Source: an uncultured Acidimicrobiales bacterium (GTDB lineage Bacteria > Actinomycetota > Acidimicrobiia > Acidimicrobiales > SHLQ01). From it: DNA of 39,185 bases. The DNA lies in contig CALGZB010000269.1 of NCBI GenBank assembly GCA_937934655.1, positions 1 through 39,185 on the forward strand, in the 5' to 3' direction. The translations under genes and the position numbers were made by a program. Below the pieces are notes generated by a model. The model was given only the letters and a program-made list of their open reading frames with translations. It ran no database searches and was not told the origin of the DNA. This document shows, piece by piece, positions 5,655 through 13,499 of the stretch (within the stretch, counting starts at the first letter, position 1; the number at the start of each line of letters is the position of its first letter).

Positions 5655-7889
5655 ATGATCATCACCTTGCTGTCGCGGTTACGAGTGTTTGTGCTGCTCA
5701 TGCTGCTCTTTGTGGCACTTTCGATACCTGCGCCGCATGCGGGAGCCCAAGGCGATGCCTGCGACGACCTTATTGACCTCTACGGGGTTGATGACCCTGA
5801 AACCCTTCAGGGCGCCATCGACCAGGCGGAAGTTGAAACCGGCCTGGACTTCCACGTGTTTGCCACAAACACGCTGGCCGTCGGACAGGATCTTGCGGCA
5901 GCATCATTTGCCAACTGCGCAGGCGCCTACGTCGTGCCGGGCGAAGCTGCCGATGACACAGTCGTCCTGGCGGTCGCCGTCGAGGACCGAGACTTTGCCG
6001 TGGTTTATGGCAGCAACCTCAACGGCCGACTCGATGATGATGTCGACGCCATCTTCGATCGCATGGCCGCGTGGTTTCAGAACGATGACTTTGGCGCCGG
6101 GCTCGCAGCCGGTGTCGACGAGGCCGTCGATGGTCTCGAGACCGAGCCAGCAAACGTCGTGGGCTGGGTCGGCGCAGGTGCCGCCGGAGCCGCAGTGCTC
6201 GTGGGCGGTGGCGCTGCCCTTACCGGAGTGCGCCGAAAGAACAAACGAGAGAGCGACGACGCAGCCGCCGAGTACGACAAGACCTCGTCGCAAGTAACCG
6301 ATGTCCAAGCCCGTTGGTACGACGCCGAGGAAAGCGCATCGGTCCTTGGTGATCGTCTTACTGGCTCGAGCATGGAGCGCCTTGAGACCGCACAGCTTGC
6401 TGCCGTCGACGCATCGCGCCAGCTTTACGACGCCTGGTCACCAGTTTCCGATCTCGATGGTGCGCAAGTAGCAAAACTCGATGACGCATCGCGTGCCGAG
6501 GCCTTTGAGCATGTCTCCAAGGCTGCCGCAATCTCCAAAGAGAATGCCGGGGCCCTGCAATCATTCGAAGCGGTCGTGGCCGAACTCGACGGCGCCGTGG
6601 ATCACATGGCGACCCTTCACACCACCACGTCAGAACGGATTGGTGCCGGACGCCAGGCAGCCATTGCCCGATCCGGCGAAGGCTGGGATGTATCGGCGGC
6701 CGAGCAACGCCTCGACCAGCTCGATAGGGCGCTTGGACATATCGATGCCTTCGCGCTGCGCATCGACATCGACACGATGAAACCAGCGCTTGAACCGCTT
6801 GCGGCCGAAGCCGACTCGATTGCTTCGGACCTGGAGCAACTCGATCAGCGGCGTGACGAGGCCACTACTCGACGTACAACAGTCGCGAGCGAAGCGGCAG
6901 GCCAACTCGATCGCGTCGGCACTGCTCGAACCATGATCGATGGCTGGCAACGTACCCACGCTTCAGCCTCGTTCGATGACGCACTCGCCTACCCGGGTGA
7001 AGCGGCCAAACAGCTAGAGCGGGCCCAACTTCACATCAGCGAAGCCGACGCCGTTGGAGAAATTCCGAGAAACGTTGGAGTTCTCCGGGAGGTCAACGCA
7101 GATCTCGATGCTGCCGAGGTTTCCATCGACCTCGCTGACGAACTACTCGACAATCTTGACGCACTCGATGTCGAGCTCACCGCAGCTCTTCGAGATGCTC
7201 CCGCTGCAATGGCTGAAGCCCGTACCGATGCAGCAACGCTCACCGGATACGTGTCGACGCATCGAAACGACCTGTCGCCGGCCGCTCAGGAGATAGCCCG
7301 TCAGATCTCAAGCGATCTCGCTGAGGCCGAGGCAGCCCTTGCCCAGTCGCCACCCGATTCCCTGCTGACCCTCGAGCTCGCCGAGGACATCGGCGAAGAC
7401 GTGGACGAGCAGGTCGCAAAGTTTAGAGTGACGGTCGGCGAGAGGGAACGGATCCGAAGCGCCGCCAACTCCCAGCTTCGTGCCGCCCAAACCGCCATCG
7501 AGCGCGCCGATCGGCATGTCGGCAGCCATATGTTCTCGGACCGGCAATCCAAGAGCGCTCAAGGGCAGGTCGATGATCTCCGCGTTGAGTTCAATCAGCT
7601 CGTGGGTGAAGTAGCGGCCAACCCCGAACAGGTGATTACCCGTGCGAGGAACATGACAACGGTCGCCGATCAGCTTTACCAGGAAGCGCAACGACGTCAA
7701 CGAAACAGCCGTCGCCAAGCCGGAGCCGTCATCCTTGGCACCGGCGGCTTCGGTGGAGGGCGTCGCACTCGCAGTACGAGCCGTTCACGTAGTCGAGGTG
7801 GATCTCGTCCACGAACTCGGTCACGGAGTAGCTCACGGTCATCGAGTCGTTCCGGCGGCTTCAAAGGTGGCCGTTCCGGCAAGTTCTGA
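5655..7889 (+). CDS. TPM-domain membrane protein with long coiled coil and Arg/Ser tail
   Basis: 744 residues. The order is: Sec signal (about 1-31, ending HAGAQG); TPM domain about 35-170 (DDPETLQGAIDQAEVETGLDFHVF, then a VVLAVAVEDRDFAVVYG strand pair and DDFGAGLAAGVDEAVDGLE); one transmembrane segment about 172-193 (WVGAGAAGAAVLVGGGAAL); a positively charged stop RRKNKRE; a cytoplasmic helical region about 200-690 rich in Ala, Glu, Asp and Leu; and a low-complexity tail about 704-744 of Arg-Ser-Gly repeats with SRSRSR runs. TPM domains are extracytoplasmic and associated with membrane protein quality control or phosphatase activity. The GGFGGGRRTRS-type tail may bind nucleic acid or acidic partners. 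Function is not known. It is transcribed away from the esterase. Confidence 0.75.
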   Translation: MIITLLSRLRVFVLLMLLFVALSIPAPHAGAQGDACDDLIDLYGVDDPETLQGAIDQAEVETGLDFHVFATNTLAVGQDLAAASFANCAGAYVVPGEAADDTVVLAVAVEDRDFAVVYGSNLNGRLDDDVDAIFDRMAAWFQNDDFGAGLAAGVDEAVDGLETEPANVVGWVGAGAAGAAVLVGGGAALTGVRRKNKRESDDAAAEYDKTSSQVTDVQARWYDAEESASVLGDRLTGSSMERLETAQLAAVDASRQLYDAWSPVSDLDGAQVAKLDDASRAEAFEHVSKAAAISKENAGALQSFEAVVAELDGAVDHMATLHTTTSERIGAGRQAAIARSGEGWDVSAAEQRLDQLDRALGHIDAFALRIDIDTMKPALEPLAAEADSIASDLEQLDQRRDEATTRRTTVASEAAGQLDRVGTARTMIDGWQRTHASASFDDALAYPGEAAKQLERAQLHISEADAVGEIPRNVGVLREVNADLDAAEVSIDLADELLDNLDALDVELTAALRDAPAAMAEARTDAATLTGYVSTHRNDLSPAAQEIARQISSDLAEAEAALAQSPPDSLLTLELAEDIGEDVDEQVAKFRVTVGERERIRSAANSQLRAAQTAIERADRHVGSHMFSDRQSKSAQGQVDDLRVEFNQLVGEVAANPEQVITRARNMTTVADQLYQEAQRRQRNSRRQAGAVILGTGGFGGGRRTRSTSRSRSRGGSRPRTRSRSSSRSSSRSGGFKGGRSGKF

Positions 7890-7964
7890 GCCGTCGGGCC
7901 AGCATCGGCAAGATTCTGTAAGGATGACTCCAGCTTTTTCGGGTTCGGTTCGATAACCATAAAT

Positions 7965-8837
7965 ATGGCGGGAGATCGACCGGAGAAGCCGGAGAAGAAG
8001 ACGCGACCCACGCTTCGCTGGGTTTGGGTCGTCTCTCTGGTCGCTTTGGCCGTTCTGGTCACCGCAGCAGTGTCTGCGCTGGGGTCGCCGCCCGCTCCGA
8101 TGGCGATCTGGGCGTGGGAAGGCCCGCAACAGGCCGTACTCGATACGGCGATTGAAGAAGACTTCGAGACCGTCTTCTTGTACGCGCCACCAGGTTTCTC
8201 AACCGACCCGTCCTATGCGCTGTTCATCGCTGATGCTACCGAGGCCGGGGTTGCGGTTTGGGCTCTCGCTGGCGAACCGTTCTGGTCCAACGACTCGGAG
8301 CCATTCGAAGCCTGGGTCGACGAGGCAACCGAATCGGGGCTCTTCGCAGGCTTAGCCCCCGATGTTGAACCCTGGGCGCTGCCTCGCTGGGAGGATGAGG
8401 ACCGCCAAGCGGAGATCATCGCGAACTACCTAGAGGGCCTTGCTGCGGTATCTGGCCGAACCCACCTACCTATCAACGCCGCCGTGCCGTTTTGGTTCGA
8501 CGGTGTCGACCAGCTAGACGGCACGACCTTGATCGAGTCGGTGATGCAGCATGTTGATGCAGTAACGGTTCTCGCTTATCGAGACGCCGCCGCCGGACCC
8601 GACGGCATCGTTGACATTGCTCGCGGCGAGTTGGCCTACGGCGCGGCAAACGACGTTGCCGTGATGGTTGCCGTCGAGACCGCCGAAGTAAGCCCGACGA
8701 AAATAACGTTTGCCGAGGAGGGCAGGTCGGCGATGTTTGACGAGCTAGAAGTCGTCGAGGAAGCATTCGCCGGTGAAGCGGCCTTTGCTGGTCTTGCGGT
8801 GCACGATCACGTCAATTTCACAGCCATTCCAGAGTGA
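7965..8837 (+). CDS. Membrane-anchored TIM-barrel-like protein (possible glycoside-hydrolase fold)
   Basis: 290 residues. The basic N-terminus (GDRPEKPEKKTRP) is followed by one transmembrane segment at about 20-40 (WVWVVSLVALAVLVTAAVSAL) and an extracytoplasmic domain. The pattern of alternating strands and helices (MAIWAWEG, ETVFLYAPP, VAVWALAG, GLAPDVEPWALPRWED, LPINAAVPFWFD, AVTVLAYRD, DVAVMVAVET) fits a TIM barrel. The acidic residues in DVEP and the aromatic residues at strand ends resemble glycoside-hydrolase-type barrels, but no family signature is certain. Start is the ATG at 7965; a GATAAC sequence 7 nt upstream may be a leaderless -10. It converges on the MFS gene with only 6 bp between stops. 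Confidence 0.6.
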   Translation: MAGDRPEKPEKKTRPTLRWVWVVSLVALAVLVTAAVSALGSPPAPMAIWAWEGPQQAVLDTAIEEDFETVFLYAPPGFSTDPSYALFIADATEAGVAVWALAGEPFWSNDSEPFEAWVDEATESGLFAGLAPDVEPWALPRWEDEDRQAEIIANYLEGLAAVSGRTHLPINAAVPFWFDGVDQLDGTTLIESVMQHVDAVTVLAYRDAAAGPDGIVDIARGELAYGAANDVAVMVAVETAEVSPTKITFAEEGRSAMFDELEVVEEAFAGEAAFAGLAVHDHVNFTAIPE

Positions 8838-8843
8838 CAGCCC

Positions 8844-10274
8844 TTATTGCTCTCGTGATGGGTACAACAGGGCCAGTAGCAAGGCGCAGCTGATGCAGGC
8901 GATGGTGAGCGCACCAAACGCCAGGCGGAAATTCTGGGCGGTTGCCATGGTCGAGTCGCCAACAAGGGCGATGACCATGGCAACGCCTAGGGCTGCGCCC
9001 ATCTGGCGAATCGTTAGTGCTACGCCATTCGCCTGGCCGTAGCGGCCCTCGTCAACATCGAGGAGCGCTGCCGAGGTAAAGGTTGCCCATGCCAGGGCTC
9101 CGCTGACTCCGATAAGAAGAGCCCAGGGGAACAGGTCGGTCCAGTAGTTGCCCTCCTCGGTCAGCCGCCACGACATCATCGCCATAGCGATGGCAGCCGT
9201 ACTTACCCCGAGGATCAAGAGCATCTTGTGGTGACCGTGATCGCCCCAACGGCCGGCGGCCCGAGCCATAACAAGGTGGGCAAGAGGTCCCGGAGCGATG
9301 GCAAGGCCCGAAGCCAGAATGCTCCACCCCCAGATCTCTTGAAGAAACAGCGGTGCGGCAAACCAGAAGCCGGTGGTCGCCATGTTATAGACGGCGATGA
9401 GGCTCCCGGCTACGGCGAAACGTCGTATCGAAAACAGCGAGAGGTCGAGGAGCGGAGCCGGGTGGGTTCGCGACCGGACAACCACGCCATAAGCAAGAGC
9501 CAACCCTGCTGCCAGCGCCCCGAGCACGAAGGAGCTCGTCCAACCCCACACCGATCCCTTCAGCAACACGGCGACGACGAGTCCTACGGCGACCGCTCCC
9601 ATCGGTGCGCCGAGGAGGTCGAGAGGACCGTCATCGCTGGACTCAGAAGGGGTTGGTCGTTCCTTCAAAAACTGCCTGCCGAACAGGTAGAGCGCAAGGG
9701 CGATTGGCCCGAGCGCCCCGAACACCCATCGCCAATGTGCCAGGTCCACAACAGCCGCCGAGATAGGCGCCGCTGACGCTCCAGAGATTGCGGCCAAACC
9801 TCCCCAGATAGCTACAGCCATCGACATCCGACTCTGGGGAAATTCGGGGAGAGCTAACGCAAGCGATGACGGCACCATCATGGCGGTAGCAAAGCCTTGG
9901 CCGGTTCGTGCGGCGATCAGCCAGCCGACGCCGGGCGAAATCGCTGCCGCAAACGAGGTGATTGCGAACAGTGCGATGCCGGCGAGGAAGACTCGCCGAG
10001 GGCTGATCCGGTCTGCGAGTCGGCCGGCCACAAGTAGCAACGAGGCGGCCGCGATCGAGTAACCCGACAAGGCCCAGCCAAGCGTGCTTCGCGAAACGTC
10101 GAACGATTCCTGCACCGCAGGGAAGGCAACGTTCAGGGCGCTCCCCGCATAGGTGCTGAGCGCCTGGCCGCTGGCCGTCAACCCGAGAACCAGCCACGCC
10201 CGGCGTGGAATTGTTTCAAGTTCGCCAATCGCTGATTCTCCGATGGGAGAGCTTGCCACGGGCGCGGAAATCAC
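8844..10274 (-). CDS. MFS drug/solute exporter, DHA2 (EmrB/QacA) type
   Basis: 476 residues from a GTG at 10274. The frame is open further upstream, but earlier starts would overlap the divergent gene at 10308; GTG at 10259 is also possible. After a soluble N-terminus of about 30 residues, hydrophobic segments consistent with 12-14 transmembrane helices follow. GRLADRISPRRVFLAG is the loop 2-3 motif A, and ANGVALTIRQMGAALGVAM near the C-terminus resembles the DHA2 late motif. Such proteins exchange protons for drugs, dyes or lipids across the cytoplasmic membrane; the substrate cannot be predicted. No adjacent TetR-type regulator is seen. Confidence 0.85.
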   Translation of the reverse strand: MISAPVASSPIGESAIGELETIPRRAWLVLGLTASGQALSTYAGSALNVAFPAVQESFDVSRSTLGWALSGYSIAAASLLLVAGRLADRISPRRVFLAGIALFAITSFAAAISPGVGWLIAARTGQGFATAMMVPSSLALALPEFPQSRMSMAVAIWGGLAAISGASAAPISAAVVDLAHWRWVFGALGPIALALYLFGRQFLKERPTPSESSDDGPLDLLGAPMGAVAVGLVVAVLLKGSVWGWTSSFVLGALAAGLALAYGVVVRSRTHPAPLLDLSLFSIRRFAVAGSLIAVYNMATTGFWFAAPLFLQEIWGWSILASGLAIAPGPLAHLVMARAAGRWGDHGHHKMLLILGVSTAAIAMAMMSWRLTEEGNYWTDLFPWALLIGVSGALAWATFTSAALLDVDEGRYGQANGVALTIRQMGAALGVAMVIALVGDSTMATAQNFRLAFGALTIACISCALLLALLYPSREQ

Positions 10275-10294
10275 TGTGCATCCGTTTGGCTCGG

Positions 10295-10300
10295 TAGCCT
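10295..10300 (+). promoter_or_regulatory. Putative -10 box (TAGCCT), leaderless start
   Basis: TAGCCT is followed by 7 nt (CACTCCT) and the ATG at 10308. There is no Shine-Dalgarno sequence. Confidence 0.45.
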
Positions 10301-10307
10301 CACTCCT

Positions 10308-10772
10308 ATGAGCGACGTACCCCATGACCGCGACTGGTGGCTGGCTTCCGACGACAAGTGGTACCCGCCAGAGCAACACCCCGGCTACGGCCAACGAATC
10401 AGCGCGGGTGACGTTGGGCTTGAGTCAGCGGCCTACGAAGACCCTGTCGCGGTCGACGAACTCCCTGATGATCCGATGCCCGACCTCGAACCGGTCGTCA
10501 TCGAGATCCAACCAGAACCTGAGATCGAACCGACCGAGCCAGAACCCGAACCGGTCGCAGAGGTTTTCGTGGCTCCCGCCGCCGAGCCCGGTGAGTCCCC
10601 TGACTCGTCGGACATCGAAGAGACCCCGGTTGATGGACAGCATGGCGAAGTCGTCGTCGACGGCTCGAGCTTTGTCGACCGACTATTCGAGTTGTCCGAG
10701 CAACGAGTAGCCGGCGAGATCGACGACGACGAGTTCGCTGACGCCCAGACTCGCCTCATCCAAGGCGACTAG
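10308..10772 (+). CDS. Acidic protein with Acidimicrobiia-type WW/KWYPPE motif
   Basis: 154 residues. Residues 9-23 (DWWLASDDKWYPPEQ) are a short aromatic motif common at the ends of acidimicrobial proteins, related in look to DUF2510 (a small W-rich module). The middle (about 45-105) is an acidic Pro/Glu-rich linker with EPEPEP-like runs. The C-terminus (about 115-154, FVDRLFELSEQRVAGEIDDDEFADAQTRLIQGD) resembles a SHOCT-like short helical hairpin. No signal peptide or transmembrane segment is present. Function is unknown; an adaptor or scaffold is a guess from the architecture. Its TAG overlaps the TAG of the convergent aminotransferase within a shared CTAG. Confidence 0.65.
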   Translation: MSDVPHDRDWWLASDDKWYPPEQHPGYGQRISAGDVGLESAAYEDPVAVDELPDDPMPDLEPVVIEIQPEPEIEPTEPEPEPVAEVFVAPAAEPGESPDSSDIEETPVDGQHGEVVVDGSSFVDRLFELSEQRVAGEIDDDEFADAQTRLIQGD

Positions 10773-11848
10773 GCGGCGGCCATTGCGGTTACTTGTTCGA
10801 CGACGTAGTGGACGTCTTCGATCGGCATGAGCGGATCCATTGGGAGCGACAGGATCTCGTCGGCGGCAACCTCGGCGCCGGGGCACGGAGGAGTTGCGTC
10901 GGCGAGCCATGGCTGCTTCGACAGTGGAACCGGATAGTGAATTCCCGAGCTCACACCAACCTCTTTGAGTTTGGTCTGGAGGTCGTCACGGTTCTGAACC
11001 CGAGCCACCAGAAGGTGGTGAACGGCTCCGTCTTCCCAGGGAACCAACTGGGCCCCAAGAAGCGAACGGTAGGTCTCGGCGAGAGCAACCCGGTTTGCCG
11101 TCCAAGCAGGAAGGTGCCGGAGTTTTACGTCGAGCACGGCAGCCTGAAGGCCGTCGAGCCGCGAGCAGTAGCCGACGATGTCATGCACGTACTTGCTGGT
11201 TCGACCATGATCACGAATACGACGGACCTCGTCGATCAGCGCTGGGTTCTGGGCGATGACCATTCCGCCGTCGCCGAAGCCGCCAAGGTTCTTGCCGGGG
11301 TAGAAACTGAAACAGGCGGCGTGGCCAATGGTGCCAACCGGCATGCCATCGGTGGTGCCGAGGTGGGCCTGTGCTGCATCTTCAATAACGATCAAACCTT
11401 CGTTGCGCCAGGCCTCGAGGTGGGCGGCCGGAATGATGTGGCCGTAAAGATGCACGGGCATGACGGCCCGGGTGGCCGAGGTCTTCACTGCGTCAACGGT
11501 CTCGGGTGTTAGAAGAAGTGTGTGTGGGTCGACATCGGCAATGACCGGCGTCGCTCCAACATGCACCACAGCTTCGGCGGTGGCGATGAAGGTCATGGCT
11601 GGCACGATTACTTCGTCGCCGGCGCCCACGCCAAGTGCCCGAAGGGTCAGGCTGAGCGCATCGGTTCCGGAGCCGCAACCAGCACCGCTGCCGGTCTCGT
11701 GAGCTTCGCCAAAGGATTCCTCAAATGTTTGAACCGCTGATCCGCCAACAAAGGCGGTGTTGTCGATGACATCGGCAACGGCCGCATCGAGTTCGCCTTT
11801 GATCGACGCGTGCAGTCGCTTGAGGTCTTGGAACGGTACGTGCTTCAC
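10769..11848 (-). CDS. DegT/DnrJ/EryC1/StrS-family sugar aminotransferase (WbpE-like)
   Basis: 359 residues from a GTG at 11848, with GGGAG 6 nt upstream; this start gives the canonical N-terminus VPFQDLKR. PLP-binding features are clear: GSGTDALSLTL (about 59-69), the aspartate in VIEDAAQAHLG (about 154-164), and the Schiff-base lysine K186 in SFYPGKNLGGFGDGG. The family transfers an amino group from glutamate to a keto-sugar nucleotide. The GTG overlaps the TGA of the upstream acetyltransferase (GTGA), so the two are probably translationally coupled. With the dehydrogenase and acetyltransferase it matches the WbpB/WbpE/WbpD set that makes 3-acetamido sugars. It is last in the operon. Confidence 0.9.
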   Translation of the reverse strand: MKHVPFQDLKRLHASIKGELDAAVADVIDNTAFVGGSAVQTFEESFGEAHETGSGAGCGSGTDALSLTLRALGVGAGDEVIVPAMTFIATAEAVVHVGATPVIADVDPHTLLLTPETVDAVKTSATRAVMPVHLYGHIIPAAHLEAWRNEGLIVIEDAAQAHLGTTDGMPVGTIGHAACFSFYPGKNLGGFGDGGMVIAQNPALIDEVRRIRDHGRTSKYVHDIVGYCSRLDGLQAAVLDVKLRHLPAWTANRVALAETYRSLLGAQLVPWEDGAVHHLLVARVQNRDDLQTKLKEVGVSSGIHYPVPLSKQPWLADATPPCPGAEVAADEILSLPMDPLMPIEDVHYVVEQVTAMAAA

Positions 11849-12417
11849 AGGTTTCTCCCGGGATTTCCAATGATGACGGCCCCAGCGGGGACATCCTTTG
11901 TGACAACCGAACCGGCACCGATCATGGCGTTCTCGCCAATCACGACCCCTGGTAGGAGAACGACGGCGGCGCCGACGGTTGCTCCAGCGTGAAGGTGGAC
12001 GCCATCGAGGCGGTCCTTCGAGTCTTCCTGGTTCGGGTATTTCGAGTTGGTAACCGTCACTCCTGGGCCCAGCCAAACGCCCTCTTCAAGGACGCTGAAT
12101 TCGGGCACGAAACAACGGGAGTGCAAACGCACACCGTCGTGGAGAGTGACGTGATGTTCGACGATCGTGTGGCTTCCGACCGATACATTCTCGCCGAACG
12201 TGCACTCTTCGCGAACGAGCGCACCGTGGCTGACATGCAGACCGGCGCCGAAGGTTGAACCGCGATAGACCACGCTGTGGCTTCGACAGATCGCCTTGCC
12301 CGCAAAGGTTGGAGCGGGCAGCGATTCTTGGTCGAGTCCAATGACCGCAAAGGCGCCGACGGTGAGTTCGTCAGTGCGGACGATGTCGTCGGACAGGATG
12401 GCGGAGGCGTGGATCAC
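11845..12417 (-). CDS. Left-handed beta-helix acyltransferase (WbpD-like sugar N-acetyltransferase)
   Basis: 190 residues from a GTG at 12417 that overlaps the TGA of the dehydrogenase gene. Most of the protein is hexapeptide repeats ([LIV]GxxxxI type: VSVGSHTIVEHHVTLHDGV, VWLGPGVTVTNSK, ATVGAAVVLLPGVVIGENAMIGAGSVVTKDVP), with the family end GNPGR. A central loop (SKYPNQEDSKDRLDGV) interrupts the coils as in WbpD/WlbB. The expected reaction is acetyl transfer from acetyl-CoA to the amino group installed by the DegT aminotransferase on a UDP-sugar. It acts in the cytosol, as a trimer in known relatives. Confidence 0.85.
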   Translation of the reverse strand: MIHASAILSDDIVRTDELTVGAFAVIGLDQESLPAPTFAGKAICRSHSVVYRGSTFGAGLHVSHGALVREECTFGENVSVGSHTIVEHHVTLHDGVRLHSRCFVPEFSVLEEGVWLGPGVTVTNSKYPNQEDSKDRLDGVHLHAGATVGAAVVLLPGVVIGENAMIGAGSVVTKDVPAGAVIIGNPGRNL

Positions 12418-13499
12418 GCCGCGATCTGACCCGTGCTGGTTGTGCCAGGAGCATCGAGCTTCAGTTGTGTTTCTTCGATGTCGACCGGCCGGCCGTTTTG
12501 TTGGGCTGATTCTTGGATGGCCGTGAGAACCTTGACGACCTCGAGGCCGTGGCGGCCATCGGTCGGGACCGCTGTGCCATGGGTGGCGGCCTGTCCGAAG
12601 GCGTCGATCTCCGAAAGGAGCGGTTCGCTCATCTGGATGCGCGGCACAAGGATGTCGCCGGCACGGGTGCGCCACTGGAAGTCGCCGAGGCTTTCGTACT
12701 CGCCGAGGCCTTCGCTGCGGGCCACGCCGCTGTCGACCATCCACAGAGGCTGATCGGCGCTGACGTCGTTAAAGATCGCCATCTTCTCGTCGCCGACCAC
12801 GGTCATAAGTCGGGTCTTGCGCGGGTCGATCCAGCTCACGTGAAGATTGGCGCCAATACCCGACGGGTAGGTCAGGCTGGCAAAGCAGACATCGTCGATT
12901 CCTTGCTGGATAAACGAAAAGCCTTTGGCGGTTACCTGTGCGGGGGTCTCACCGAGCAGGTAGTTCATGATCGAAATGTCGTGTGGAGCGAAGTTCCAGA
13001 GCGCGTTGGTGTCGCGGCGGATACGGCCGAGCGAAAGGCGCTGGCTGTAGAGGTAGGTGACGTTGCCGAGTTCGCCGCTATCGATCCAACCCTTGAGGTG
13101 ATGAACCGGAGCGGAGTAGAGGAAGGTGTGCCCGACCATAAGGACGAGCGAACGGGCGTCGGCCTCGTTGTTGAGCATCTCGGCATGCTCGACGGTTTCT
13201 GCCAGCGGCTTTTCGACCATGAGGTGGCGGTCGGCTTCGAGAACCTGCATGCCAAGGCTGAAGTGGGTGCTCGCCGGAGTGGCGAGCACCACGGCCTTGA
13301 CCGACTCGTCGTTCAGTACTTCGTCGAGCGTCGACCAGGTCTTGATTCCCGGATGCTTCGAGATGGCGAGTTCGCGCCGACTCTCGTCGGGGTCGCACAC
13401 ACCGATCAGTTCGGTGGAGCTTGCCGCCCCAACGTTGCGGGTGAGGTTGACACCCCAGTAGCCATAGCCAATGACGGCAGTACCGATTCCGGTGGTCAT
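12414..13499 (-). CDS. Gfo/Idh/MocA-family sugar-nucleotide dehydrogenase (WbpB-like)
   Basis: 361 residues. The ATG at 13499 has a GAAGGA Shine-Dalgarno sequence and overlaps the preceding TGA (ATGA). An N-terminal Rossmann fold carries GYGYWGVN (about 10-17); the family EKP motif is in MVEKPLAETVEHA; the C-terminal domain has the usual beta sheet (VSWIDPRKTRLMTVVGDEK, as in many sugar-nucleotide members). These enzymes oxidise the 3-hydroxyl of a UDP-sugar to a ketone using NAD, providing the aminotransferase substrate. The C-terminus is longer than that of WbpB, with a tail ending TGQIAA. Assignment to the sugar pathway rests on the operon. Confidence 0.85.
   Translation of the reverse strand: MTTGIGTAVIGYGYWGVNLTRNVGAASSTELIGVCDPDESRRELAISKHPGIKTWSTLDEVLNDESVKAVVLATPASTHFSLGMQVLEADRHLMVEKPLAETVEHAEMLNNEADARSLVLMVGHTFLYSAPVHHLKGWIDSGELGNVTYLYSQRLSLGRIRRDTNALWNFAPHDISIMNYLLGETPAQVTAKGFSFIQQGIDDVCFASLTYPSGIGANLHVSWIDPRKTRLMTVVGDEKMAIFNDVSADQPLWMVDSGVARSEGLGEYESLGDFQWRTRAGDILVPRIQMSEPLLSEIDAFGQAATHGTAVPTDGRHGLEVVKVLTAIQESAQQNGRPVDIEETQLKLDAPGTTSTGQIAA

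Noticed and set aside
7760-7886. A frameshift producing an artificial Arg/Ser tail on the TPM protein
   Set aside because: Similar GGxxGGRR and SRSR-type compositions end other membrane-attached TPM proteins, and the frame ends naturally at FKGGRSGKF; no better alternative frame was found.
11849-12076. An N-terminal extension of the DegT aminotransferase
   Set aside because: The extra residues are Arg/Trp-rich and overlap the acetyltransferase coding region; the GTG at 11848 has a Shine-Dalgarno sequence and gives the family N-terminus.
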